Positions 8,687 to 17,880 of a stretch of 64,000 nucleotides of DNA are shown piece after piece. Every line of letters starts with the position of its first letter. The first letter of the stretch is position 1. Source of the stretch: NVTR01 sp965237505 (GTDB taxonomy: Bacteria; Pseudomonadota; Alphaproteobacteria; Rhodobacterales; Rhodobacteraceae). The translations under genes and the position numbers were made by a program. The notes beneath the pieces were generated by a model. It saw nothing but the letters and a program-made list of their open reading frames with translations. It ran no database searches and was not told the origin of the DNA. The stretch is taken from the NCBI GenBank assembly GCA_965237505.1, contig CBDEFR010000009.1, positions 1,736,001-1,800,000 of the forward strand, read 5' to 3'.

Positions 8687-9280
8687 AAGTCTCAAAAGGT
8701 CGGCATCCTCCAGAGCGCCCAAAAATCGCTGGTTGCCGCTTTGAAAATCCAATTGAAGTGCTGCGAGCACACTGGTTCCGTGGGTTGAGGCGACGAATTT
8801 GCGCGTGTTCTCTTCCACAAATAGGACGGTCAGATTGGGATCGAATGTTTGGAATGCTTGGATGTAAGTAATGATCGCGCGGTCGCTGTAATAATTTTTC
8901 CTGCCTAACACCAATGATATCGCAACAGGTTTTCCCACATCGATTTCGGCGAGGTAGTTTTGAATGGCGTCGATCCCCGTCTTGTCGATTATCTCCAATC
9001 CCTGAACTTCCTCGACCAGAGCTGTCGGTTCAATGATCGCGGCAGCAACCTCGCGAAACTCGGCAGCCCAGCCACCAGGCAAAGTGATCTTTGAAACGTA
9101 GCCGGATACAATGCCATATGTTGCAATCGGGAGGACGACCAATACAATAAATCCGGCGCTGTCCGTAATTGAGTAACGCTTCAATATCCAAGCAACCAAC
9201 GCAGCGACTACGAACACCGCAATAGCAACAAACAATGCGGTCAGATTGATATTGATATTTTCCATAACGTGACTTCCCAT
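8678..9280 (-). CDS. Membrane-anchored protein of unknown function, 3' end cut by the IS5 element
   Basis: No family recognised. About 200 aa with two N-terminal membrane segments (about residues 12-31, ALFVAIAVFVVAALVAW, and 42-62, GFIVLVVLPIATYGIVSGYV). A soluble domain of mixed alpha/beta character follows. The last codons (LRLSV) are read into the insertion-sequence end, so the natural C-terminus is lost. Across the element, the same frame can be continued as RPWTRMVNYKLPVRHL to a stop at 7701 if an 8-bp target duplication is collapsed. Codon use is less GC-rich than the neighbours, suggesting transfer. Confidence 0.6.
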   Translation of the reverse strand: MGSHVMENININLTALFVAIAVFVVAALVAWILKRYSITDSAGFIVLVVLPIATYGIVSGYVSKITLPGGWAAEFREVAAAIIEPTALVEEVQGLEIIDKTGIDAIQNYLAEIDVGKPVAISLVLGRKNYYSDRAIITYIQAFQTFDPNLTVLFVEENTRKFVASTHGTSVLAALQLDFQSGNQRFLGALEDADLLRLSV

Positions 9281-9613
9281 TTCTGGTTAATGAGGATCGG
9301 ATTGCTGAAATGCTATCTGACTCACATATCATGGATCCTCCCAAAATGGTAAATCTGCTGATAGGGAATTCATTCCAAGAAAATCGGTTCGAAAATCCGT
9401 GGTCATTTAAGACGTTAGTGCAGACCATGAAAATCCAACGGCAGCGCGAAATTATAGCTCATGTGGCTATGTCACCCCATTGGACCGGTAAAAATATTGA
9501 ATTTCACCTAGAAGATGTAAAACTCGATCTCGCAATTCCCTTATCTGCTTTTAGGAACCCCCCAATCCCCCACCCGCTTGACACTCCAGCCCCACCCCGC
9601 CAACCCTTGCGCC
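9281..9613. other. Low-GC gap without a supported gene
   Basis: About 330 bases between the membrane protein and trkH. An open frame starts at 9310 but runs out of phase into trkH and resembles nothing I know. Composition is more AT-rich than either neighbour until about 9545, where a C-rich stretch begins before trkH. The trkH promoter presumably lies here; no clear -35/-10 was found. Confidence 0.4.
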
Positions 9614-11062
9614 ATGTTGGATATTCGCCCAGTCGGATATGTAATCGGCCTGCTCGTCGCCGCGCTCGGGGTGACAATGACCTTCCCGCTGCTCATTGAT
9701 TTCGTCCAGGGCAACGGCCATTGGCCGACCTTTCTGCAAAGCGCGATCATCACCGTGACCGTCGGCGTCCTGATGGCTCTGGCCTGCGCCAATGGCGTTT
9801 CTAACCGGTTGTCAATCCAGCAAACGTTCCTTTTGACCACCGGAGTCTGGCTGGCCCTGCCAATCTTCGGCGCTATCCCGTTTGTGATGGGCGCCACAAA
9901 TCTAGCCTATGTGGATGCGTTTTTCGAGGCCATGTCGGGGCTGACCACCACCGGCTCCACGGTTCTGTCAGGGCTCGAGTCCTTGCCCGAAGGCATCCTG
10001 TTCTGGCGCGCGCTGCTGCAGTGGTTCGGCGGCATCGGCATCATCGTCGTGGCGATGGTGTTCCTGCCCGAACTGCGGGTCGGCGGCATGCAGATCTTCC
10101 GCTCGGAAGGCTTTGACACCATTGGCAAAATCCTGCCCCGCGCCACCGAAATCGCGTCCCGCATCTCGGTGGTGTATTTCGCCCTCACCATCGCCTGCGC
10201 CTTCACCTACATCGGCTTTGGCATGACCCCGTTTGACGCCGCCACCCACGCCATGACCACGCTGGCCACCGGCGGGTTCGCCAATTACGACGCCTCGTTC
10301 GCCGCCTTCGGGCCGGGTGTCGAATACGCCGCCGTGCTGTTCATGCTGCTGGCCGCCTTGCCATTTGTGCGCTTCGTGCAGCTTATGTCCGGCACCGCCC
10401 GCCCGCTGTTGCAGGACAGCCAGGTGCGCACATTTTTCCTGATCGCCGCCGCACTGGTCTTCGTCATGGCGCTGTGGCAATGGGGCTTTGCCACCAGCTC
10501 CTTTGAAACTTCCCTGCGTCAGTCGCTCTTCAATGTTGTGTCGATCATCACCGGCACCGGATACGCCAGCGCCGATTACATGACCTGGGGCGCGTTCCCG
10601 GTTGCCACCTTCTTCTTCATCGGCCTGATCGGCGGCTGCGCCGGCTCAACCTCGTGCTCAATCAAGATCTTCCGCTTCCAGTTGCTGTTCTCATCGATAA
10701 AAGCCCAGATCAATCGCATCCACTCGCCGCACGGCCTGTTCACCCCCCGCTACGCCGGGCGCCGCGTTGGCGAGGACGTATTGTCATCAGTGATGGCGTT
10801 TTTCGTGCTATTTATCGTGTCGCTCGGCCTAATCGCAGTGCTTCTGGCGATGACCGGGCTAGATTTTATCACCGCAATCTCGGGCGCGTCCGCCGCACTT
10901 GCCAATATCGGCCCCGGCTTGGGGCCGATCATCGGCCCGGCCGGCAACTACGGCGCCCTCAATGACACCGCCAAATGGATCCTCGCCGCCGCCATGCTGA
11001 TCGGGCGGCTGGAACTGATGGCCGTCTACGTTCTGTTTACCCTCAAATTCTGGCGTGGCTGA
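9614..11062 (+). CDS. trkH: TrkH-type potassium uptake protein
   Basis: Membrane pore subunit of the Trk K+ uptake system, normally gated by the NAD-binding TrkA (not in this window). It is 482 aa from ATG 9614 (MLDIRPVGYV), close to the usual 483; an upstream in-frame start at 9578 would add an unlikely proline-rich leader. The four pore loops are visible with their selectivity-filter glycines: TTTGSTV, LATGGFANY, ITGTGYAS and LANIGPGLG. About ten hydrophobic spans are present. It overlaps the next gene by one base (TGATG). Confidence 0.94.
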   Translation: MLDIRPVGYVIGLLVAALGVTMTFPLLIDFVQGNGHWPTFLQSAIITVTVGVLMALACANGVSNRLSIQQTFLLTTGVWLALPIFGAIPFVMGATNLAYVDAFFEAMSGLTTTGSTVLSGLESLPEGILFWRALLQWFGGIGIIVVAMVFLPELRVGGMQIFRSEGFDTIGKILPRATEIASRISVVYFALTIACAFTYIGFGMTPFDAATHAMTTLATGGFANYDASFAAFGPGVEYAAVLFMLLAALPFVRFVQLMSGTARPLLQDSQVRTFFLIAAALVFVMALWQWGFATSSFETSLRQSLFNVVSIITGTGYASADYMTWGAFPVATFFFIGLIGGCAGSTSCSIKIFRFQLLFSSIKAQINRIHSPHGLFTPRYAGRRVGEDVLSSVMAFFVLFIVSLGLIAVLLAMTGLDFITAISGASAALANIGPGLGPIIGPAGNYGALNDTAKWILAAAMLIGRLELMAVYVLFTLKFWRG

Positions 11063-12648
11063 TGTCGCGCCTGAGCCTTGGCGCGGGCATTGCGCAGGCG
11101 CTCAAAGCCCGCGGTGTGGATACCGTTTTCGGAATTCCGGGCGTCCATAATGTCGAACTTTATCGCGGTCTGCAAGAGGCCGGGATCACCCATGTGCTGG
11201 CCCGTCACGAACAGGGGGCAGGCTTCATGGCCGACGGCTATGCGCGCGCCACCGGCAGGCCCGGCGTAGCATTTGTCATCACCGGGCCGGGATTGACCAA
11301 CATCATGACACCGATGGAGCAGGCATATTCGGATAGCGTGCCGCTGCTGGTGATCTCGTCCTGCCTACCGGTCGCGGGCAATATGCCGGGCCGGCTGCAC
11401 CAGATGCGCCACCAGTTTGGCGCCGCTGCCGCGGTTTGTGACTGGTCGATCATGGCCGAGGATGCGGAAACAACTTATGAACTGCTCGACCGTGCATTCG
11501 CCGAATTTTCCAGCGCACGGGCGCGCGCCAAGCACATCTCGGTGCCTCTGGACGTGCTCGGGCGTGGCGGCGGCACGGCCCCGGAACCGGCAACGCCGGT
11601 GCAGCTTGCGGCCCCGGACCCGAGGGACATTGATAACCTCGCACGCATACTCAACGCATCGTCAAAGCCGCTGTTTATCTTTGGTGGCGGTGCGGTTGCC
11701 GCCAGCGCTCCGGCGCGCGCGGCGGTCGCCAAGTCCGGCGCTGCAGTTTTCTCAACTTACGCCGGGCGCGGCGTGGTGGGCGCGTCATATCCGCTGAATT
11801 ATGGTGCCACGCTCACGCGCCCTGACAGCGCCCGAGTGCTTGGCGCGGCCGATCTGGTGATTGCAGTGGGAACCGAACTAGGCGAGGTTGATTTGTGGCG
11901 CGACATCCTTGACCACAGCGGCCAACTCGTTCGCATCGATATCGACCAGGCGGTTCTGGATGACGCGCATTGCGCGGACATCAAAATCAGCGGTGATGCA
12001 AGCGCGGTCCTTGCCGCTCTCGCCGATCAACTGCAACCGAATGCACCCAAATGGGACGCCGCAAGAACCGCCGCGACCCGGGCCGCATTTCGCGCCGAAT
12101 CAGACGCCGAACGCCCGGGGATCGTGCCGTTCGTTGACGCCCTGCACAGTGTTCTGGCAGAGGATACGCTGATCTATTCGGACATGACCCAATTCGCCTA
12201 TGTCGCGAAAGAGGTCTATCCGATGCAGCGCCCCGGCCTCTGGCACCACCTTTTTGGGTTTGGCACGCTTGGCTACGCCCTGCCGGCGGCCATCGGCGGC
12301 AAGATCGGCGCGGCGGGTGGGGCTGTTGTGGCGATCGCCGGAGATTCCGGTTTTCAATACACACTGCCGGAACTTGGCGTTGCAGCCGAACTGTCGCTGT
12401 GCCTGCCGATCATCCTGTGGAACAACGGCAAACTGAAAGAGATCGAAGATGTCATGATCCAGTCGCAGATTGCGCCAAATGCGGTTGTTGCCCAAAATCC
12501 TGACTTCGCGCAACTGGCGGCAGCATATGGTGTGGCCTACAGCGCGCCGCACTCAATTGCTGCATTTCAGGATGCGGTGCAGGCCGCGCTTGAGGCCGAT
12601 GGCCCGACCATCGTTCACACCACGCCGGTGACCGACAATCACGTTTGA
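11062..12648 (+). CDS. ThDP-dependent decarboxylase, AruI-like (5-guanidino-2-oxopentanoate decarboxylase type)
   Basis: Acetolactate-synthase-like enzyme, 528 aa. The N-terminal ThDP pyrophosphate-side domain holds the catalytic Glu in ARHEQGAGFMADGYARATG (about residue 50). A central domain carries FGGGAVAAS. The C-terminal cofactor-binding domain has GDSGFQYTLPELG and, 30 residues on, LWNNGKLKE. The HNVELYRGLQEAGITHVL start matches the AruI-type group of roseobacters, which decarboxylates 2-ketoarginine. No arginine transaminase is nearby, so the substrate is a family inference; a generic 2-oxoacid decarboxylase is the alternative. It is translationally coupled to trkH. Confidence 0.75.
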   Translation: MSRLSLGAGIAQALKARGVDTVFGIPGVHNVELYRGLQEAGITHVLARHEQGAGFMADGYARATGRPGVAFVITGPGLTNIMTPMEQAYSDSVPLLVISSCLPVAGNMPGRLHQMRHQFGAAAAVCDWSIMAEDAETTYELLDRAFAEFSSARARAKHISVPLDVLGRGGGTAPEPATPVQLAAPDPRDIDNLARILNASSKPLFIFGGGAVAASAPARAAVAKSGAAVFSTYAGRGVVGASYPLNYGATLTRPDSARVLGAADLVIAVGTELGEVDLWRDILDHSGQLVRIDIDQAVLDDAHCADIKISGDASAVLAALADQLQPNAPKWDAARTAATRAAFRAESDAERPGIVPFVDALHSVLAEDTLIYSDMTQFAYVAKEVYPMQRPGLWHHLFGFGTLGYALPAAIGGKIGAAGGAVVAIAGDSGFQYTLPELGVAAELSLCLPIILWNNGKLKEIEDVMIQSQIAPNAVVAQNPDFAQLAAAYGVAYSAPHSIAAFQDAVQAALEADGPTIVHTTPVTDNHV

Positions 12649-12808
12649 CGAAATTGATCGCAGTCCGGGCGCAAACGCTGACGCTCGAACAGCAGGCACC
12701 AACCACTCTTTCTTCTGTTCATAAATACTTCCGCCGGAGGCATCTTTGCGTGTCCAAAGGACACAAGGCAAGAACTGTCGCGCCGCAAGGCGCGTCAATT
12801 CAATCAGT

Positions 12809-12954
12809 TCAACAGCTGACCAGCACCGTCACATCCGCCGCCGCAAGCGTCAGATCCTCGGGCGCCATCACAGCCAAAGAGTCAGCCGCTGCCGCCGCGA
12901 CGCCCTGACTTGCCAAAAATCTGCAATCGCATTCGTGTCAGCGGCAAAACGTAC
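12809..12954 (-). pseudogene. 3' fragment of the IS1182-split SPOR/trypsin-like protease gene
   Basis: On the minus strand, directly after the GTAC target site, the sequence reads VRFAADTNAIADF in frame with the gene interrupted at 14617. It then reads LASQGVAAAADSLAVMAP to VTVLVSC and a stop at 12809-12811, but only if one T is added to the T5 run (12915-12919, A on the plus strand). The FA..N.I..FL.S.GV pattern is what family members have at their C-terminus. So the missing end of the protease survives on the far side of the insertion. Confidence 0.7.
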
Positions 12955-14616
12955 CAGACCGTGTGAAAACTCTGGGTGGCGGGGGATTCCGTCCGGCTCA
13001 TGGCGATGTTAGAGTCCGCCATGAGACACATTCTTGGCATTGACCGCTCTCAGGTTCTGCTTCTGCCGGAAGCAGTGGACGATTACGTGGGCCGGGATAA
13101 CCCGGTCCGTTTCATCGACGCTTTCGTGGATGGTTTGGACCTGGCGGTCGCTGGTTTCGAGCGCGCCACGCCGAAGGCGACGGGTCGTCCCGGCTACGAT
13201 CCGGCGGACCTGCTGAAGCTCTACATATACGGTTATCTCAATCGGGTACGTTCGAGCCGCCGGCTGGAGGCCGAGAGCAAGCGTAATCTCGAAGTGATCT
13301 GGCTGTTGCGGCGTTTGTCGCCGGACTTCAAGACGATCGCCGATTTCCGGCGGATCAATCGGGCGGCGTTCCGCCAGGTGTTTCGGGAGTTCGTGAGGCT
13401 ATGCCGCGAACTGGAGCTGTTCGGGCGCGAGCTGGTGGCAGTCGACGGTACTCGGATCAAGGCAGTGAACAGCCGGGAGCGGAACTTTACCAAAGCGAAG
13501 CTGGAGAAGGCGTTGGCCGAGAGCGACGAGAGGTTGTCGCGTTATCTCGACCGGCTCGACGAGGCCGACGGGCAAGACGAGAGCGGCACCGGCGGCGGCG
13601 AAGTGGAGAACATCCGGGAAAAGATCGCTGCGATCCAAGGGCGGCGTGAGCGGTTTGAGGAACATCGCGACGCGCTGGCTGCGAGTGGCGAGGACCAGCT
13701 CTCTTTGACGGATCCGGACAGCCGGGCGATGCACGCCGCGACCCGGGTCGGTGTCGGCTACAACATCCAGATCGCGGTGGACGCCAAGCACAAACTGATC
13801 GCCGAGCAGCAGGTCCATAGCAAGGTCAGCGATCTCAGTCTGTTGGCCGAGACGGCGGTGGCGGCCCGTCGGAACCTGGCCGTCGATCGGATCGACGCGG
13901 TCGCCGACGCGGGCTACTTCAAGATCGAGGATATCGAGGCCTGCGAGAATGCCGGCGTCATGCCGCATGTGCCCAAGCCCCAGCGCGGATCAACGGTGAG
14001 CCAGGGGCTCTTTCCCAAGGAACGCTTCCGCTATGACGGCGGCGAGGACATTTACATCTGCCCCGACGGCCAACGCCTGGCGCTACACAGCAAGCGCAAG
14101 CGCCGCGATCTCATCTTCGCCAGTTACGCCAATCGCGCCGCGTGCTAGGAGTGCCAACTCAAGTCGAAGTGTACGAAAAGCGCCTTCCGTCGGGTCCTGC
14201 GCTATGTCGACGAAGCGATCCTGGAGCGCATGGCAGAACGATTGGCGGCCCGCCCGGAGCTGCTCGATGCGCGCCGTGAAAGCGTCGAGCATCCCTTCGG
14301 CTCAATCAAACAATGGATGGGCCAGGGTGCCTTCCTGACCCGGCGGCTGGAGAACGTGCGCGGCGAGTTCAGCATCACGGCGCTGGCTTACAACATCCGC
14401 CGCGCGATCTCTCTGGTAGGTGTTCCCGCCTTGATCGCCGCCGCGAGGGCGTGAGACGGGAGTCTGGCCCAAATCAAGCGCCCCACATCGATCCACGGAG
14501 GCCCGGAGCCTCTTCCGCGGGGCTACCGGCGCCAAACCGCCGGACTACGTGGGATCGCGGCAAATCATGGTGACACAAACCTCCATCCCCGCCACCCAGA
14601 GTTTTCACACGGTCTG
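12955..14616 (+). mobile_element. IS1182-family insertion sequence, 1662 bp
   Basis: Perfect terminal inverted repeats of about 30 bp begin CAGACCGTGTGAAAACTCTG at the left and mirror this at 14587-14616. GTAC flanks both ends (12951-12954 and 14617-14620), consistent with a 4-bp target duplication. Removing element plus one GTAC rejoins the protease gene in frame. Confidence 0.9.
13021..14454 (+). pseudogene. IS1182-family transposase with an in-frame TAG
   Basis: Starts at ATG 13021 (MRHILGIDRSQVLLLPEAV). The N-terminal DUF772-type domain (PGYDPADLLKLYIYGYLNRV) is followed by catalytic blocks: the first Asp in ELVAVDGTRIKAVNS, the second in VADAGYFKIEDIEAC, and the Glu in ESVEHPFGSIKQWMG. 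A TAG at 14146-14148 interrupts the frame inside the Cys cluster region (RAAC-stop-ECQLKSKC), after which the same frame continues to 14454. Full length would be about 477 aa. A Gln (CAG) or Trp (TGG) codon is the likely ancestor, so this copy is probably inactive. Confidence 0.88.
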
Positions 14617-16210
14617 GTACATCTAAGGGCAGATGCCGATTGCCGGTCTGATCTGCGGACAGCAACATACCAGTCACCGCTCCGCTGGTGTCAAATACCG
14701 GACCACCTGCGTTGCTTTTGGTTGCTAACAGCACCAGCCGGTGCACCGATGTTTCGCCGTTCAGGCCGCGAATATCGGTAAGCGTACCATAGGTCAGGGT
14801 TGGAGCGCCCAATATCCCGCCATATGAATAGCCCGACACCGCAATCTCGGCGTTTATGTGCGGAACACCCGTCAGAAGGCGGGCAATTGCGATCGGCGAC
14901 AGCGGCTCTGCTGGGCGCAATAGTGCGAGCCGTGATGGCGCGTCAATCGCCACCACGTCGACCTGATGGGTCTGATCCAGCGTCACTCTCTCGCATGACG
15001 CCACCGCATCGGCGGTGGTCAAAACCGCACCGCTGGTATCCACATAAAACCCGCTGCGCGAGACATCTGGTTGACGAATCGAAAGTCCGGCCAGCAAGTT
15101 GACCGACTGCGCCATGCTTGGATCACCATAAAGATCGGGCAGCACGACATCTGAAAAGGTGCGAAAACTTGACGTCATCGCGTTGATCACCAGATCACGG
15201 CGCTTGTCCGCGCCTGCCGGCCAGATTACCGAGAATCCTTTCACCTGCCCGCCCGACAATGCCACATAAGTATATGACGATATGTCGCTATTTTCGCCCG
15301 TCAGGGTAAAGCTGCGGCGTCTGATACTGCGCCGCCCCTCAAGCGGCACGATATCGAGCGTTTGCATGATGTCATACAGGCCGCGCAGGGTCGCCCGGTC
15401 GCCGGTTTGACTGATCAGCAACACCCGGACGTTGCTGCCGCCCGTGGGCACAAAATGCGCAAACGGCGGCTCGTAGCGGTCAAATTTGACCAGCGCCATC
15501 GGCAGATCGATCTCGATGCCGGCGACATTGTCGATCACCGGCAAGATCTTGACCGAGGCCAGAACTTCGCGATAGCGGGCCACCAGATCGCGGCGCTGGT
15601 TGCTGGTCAGAACGCCGGTCGCCTCAAATCCCTCCTGAACCTGCCAGGCGGCCATCGCTCTCCGGGTTCCTGGCCCAATCGCGCCGTCAATGGCCGCCCT
15701 ATAATAGCCCTGCCATTTCAAAGCGGTCTGGATCAGCTCGCGCTCTTCGCGGCTCAGTTGCCGTTCAGATCGGCGCGCTTGGGCCGCGGTTTCCTCACCC
15801 GCAACCAGCGGCTGCACAACCACGGCTTCCGGCTCCGGCGTTAGCCTGGCCGGTTCAACACTTTGGACTGCGGCGCCGATTGGCCAGAACTGGCGGCGAA
15901 AATTTATGCCATCAACGATGTAGCTGTCGCCGGGAATTTGCCTGGTCACGCGCATCTGCTGCAACACATCTTCCGCCAGCGCCGGTGAAAATGGCCCAAG
16001 CGCGATGGCATACCAGCCCGAGCGCAATACAAACCCGTTCACGAATTGCAGCGATCGCGCATAGCTTCGGGCGCTGTCTTGCGCCTCGCGCAGGCCATGT
16101 TTCGCCTCGATCTGGACCCAAACCGACTGCTGTGCCACAGCCGCAGCAGTGACACCGGACAAAACCGAGAACGCGATTGCCAAAACCAGCCCGCGAATTA
16201 ATCCAAACAC
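14617..16210 (-). pseudogene. SPOR/peptidoglycan-binding/trypsin-like serine protease, C-terminus displaced by IS1182
   Basis: Exported protein. GTG start at 16210 follows a GGGGGGAC ribosome-binding stretch and precedes a signal peptide (GLVLAIAFSVLSGVTAAAVAQ); longer upstream starts lack this logic. Domains: SPOR-like (VWVQIEAKHGLREAQDSA, about residues 30-100), a peptidoglycan-binding domain (LIQTALKWQGYYRAAIDGAI, about 150-210) and a trypsin-like domain (about 380 onward). The trypsin-like domain has SNAGGPVFDTSGAVTGML as the catalytic-Ser region and VVAIDAPSRLALLR as the Asp strand. The sequence reads into IS1182 and stops at 14474. Likely role: cell-envelope proteolysis, inferred. Confidence 0.82.
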
Positions 16211-16411
16211 CTGTCCCCCCACCACCGATTCCAGCGCCAAGATTATCGCCCGGTCTGCCGGAATGCACGCCCAGATTGCTCCGGGCGAAATTGGCTCGGG
16301 CGATGCGGCAAGACCACATTCGCCTACAGGCGGTGATTGGCGAAAGCGCAATTGACCCTATGGTGCGCAATGCCTATTCAGAACGCGCTTTTCACGAGGG
16401 CTCGCAGCACC

Positions 16412-17335
16412 ATGACCAAAGCCACGCCGCGCTCCTTTCAGGACATGATCCTGGCGCTCCAGACTTACTGGGCGTCCCACGGCTGCGCCGTTCTTCAGCC
16501 CTATGACATGGAGGTTGGCGCCGGCACCTTCCATCCGGCCACCACCTTGCGGGCGCTCGGCCCCCGCCCCTGGGCCGTGGCCTATGTGCAGCCCTCGCGA
16601 CGCCCCACCGACGGGCGCTACGCCGAGAACCCGAACCGCCTGCAGCACTATTACCAGTTCCAGGTGCTCATCAAACCCTCGCCCCCAGATTTCCAGGCGC
16701 TGTACCTGGGCAGCCTTGCCGCGATCGGCATCGACATGGACATCCACGATATCCGCTTTGTCGAGGACGACTGGGAAAGCCCGACCCTCGGCGCCTCGGG
16801 TCTGGGCTGGGAGGTCTGGTGCGACGGCATGGAAATCAGCCAGTTCACCTATCTGCAGCAGATCGGCGGCCACGACTGCAAGCCGGTGAGCGGTGAGCTG
16901 ACGTACGGCCTGGAACGTCTGGCGATGTATGTGTTGGGCACCGATCACGTAATGGACCTGCCGTTCAATGCCCCTGACGCGCCGATTGCGCTGACCTACG
17001 GCGGCATCTTCCGGCAGACCGAACAGGAATATTCCCGCTGGAATTTCGACATCGCCGACACCGGCACCCTGCAGACGCATTTTGAGGACGCCGAAGCCGA
17101 ATGCGCCCGCATCCTGAATGAACCTCCGAAAGATCCGAAAACCGGCACCCGCATTGTCATGGCGCACCCGGCCAATGACCAGTGCATCAAGGCCAGCCAC
17201 CTGTTCAACCTGCTGGACGCCCGCGGGGTGATCTCGGTGACCGAGCGGCAGGCCTACATCATGCGCGTGCGCACCCTCGCCAAGGCCTGCGCCGATGCAT
17301 TTCTTGAAACCCAAGCCGGGGGCTGGACGCCATGA
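16412..17335 (+). CDS. glyQ: Glycyl-tRNA synthetase alpha subunit
   Basis: Catalytic subunit of the bacterial alpha2beta2 class II glycyl-tRNA synthetase. Start at ATG 16412 (MTKATPRSFQDMILAL) gives 307 aa, the usual size. Family blocks: GAGTFHPATTLRALGP, YVQPSRRPTDGRYAENPNR, and GWEVWCDGMEISQFTYLQQI. It overlaps the next gene by 4 bases (ATGA), and the operon glyQ-DUF6446-glyS is characteristic of Rhodobacterales. Confidence 0.97.
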   Translation: MTKATPRSFQDMILALQTYWASHGCAVLQPYDMEVGAGTFHPATTLRALGPRPWAVAYVQPSRRPTDGRYAENPNRLQHYYQFQVLIKPSPPDFQALYLGSLAAIGIDMDIHDIRFVEDDWESPTLGASGLGWEVWCDGMEISQFTYLQQIGGHDCKPVSGELTYGLERLAMYVLGTDHVMDLPFNAPDAPIALTYGGIFRQTEQEYSRWNFDIADTGTLQTHFEDAEAECARILNEPPKDPKTGTRIVMAHPANDQCIKASHLFNLLDARGVISVTERQAYIMRVRTLAKACADAFLETQAGGWTP

Positions 17336-17880
17336 CCGGCAAGATCCTGGCCGTGCTCATAGTCTCGGCAGCGGTTCTTGGCGGCGGCGCGATGTATTAC
17401 TTTCAGGTCTATGCGTTCTATGAACCGGTCGGGATTTCCCAAGCCCCAGCGACGCGGGGCACAACCCGGATTCAACTGACCTCGCTGGTCAGCCAGACGC
17501 CCGAGCAGATTCTGGTGGCGGATTTTCAGGGCATCGACGCCACCAGCTCGCCGCTGCGGTTTCGCGGCTGCTTCACCACGCGCATGAGCATCGCCATGCT
17601 GACCGAAACCTACGTCAGCTATGAAGGTGCCGTGCCGTTGAACGCACCCAACTGGTTTGGCTGCTTTGATGCGGCGTCGATCGGCGAGGACCTTGAAGAA
17701 GGGCAGGCCTTCGCCTTCCTTTCAGAACGCAACATCACCTACGGCATCGACCGGGTGGTCGCAGTTTATGACGATGGCCGCGCTTACGCGTGGCACCAGA
17801 TAAACCGTTGCGGGCAAGTGGTTTTCGCCGGTAATCCAGCGCCTTCCGGTTGTCCGCCGCCGCCCAGCAGGAGCGACTGA
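17332..17880 (+). CDS. DUF6446 family membrane-anchored protein
   Basis: 182 aa with an N-terminal hydrophobic segment (ILAVLIVSAAVLGGGAMYYF), then a soluble domain presumably facing the periplasm. Three Cys are spread through it (FRGCFTTRM, WFGCFDAAS, NRCGQVVF). It is wedged between glyQ and glyS with ATGA overlaps on both sides, an arrangement conserved in Rhodobacterales. Its function is unknown; the coupling suggests only co-expression with the synthetase. Confidence 0.8.
   Translation: MTGKILAVLIVSAAVLGGGAMYYFQVYAFYEPVGISQAPATRGTTRIQLTSLVSQTPEQILVADFQGIDATSSPLRFRGCFTTRMSIAMLTETYVSYEGAVPLNAPNWFGCFDAASIGEDLEEGQAFAFLSERNITYGIDRVVAVYDDGRAYAWHQINRCGQVVFAGNPAPSGCPPPPSRSD

Noticed and set aside
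9310..9699. Open frame of 129 codons before and into trkH.
   Set aside because: It overlaps trkH out of frame, ends in Pro/Arg-rich shadow sequence, and shows no family features.
12645..12908. Open frame after the decarboxylase on the plus strand.
   Set aside because: It lies antisense to the displaced C-terminus of the protease, which has better family support.
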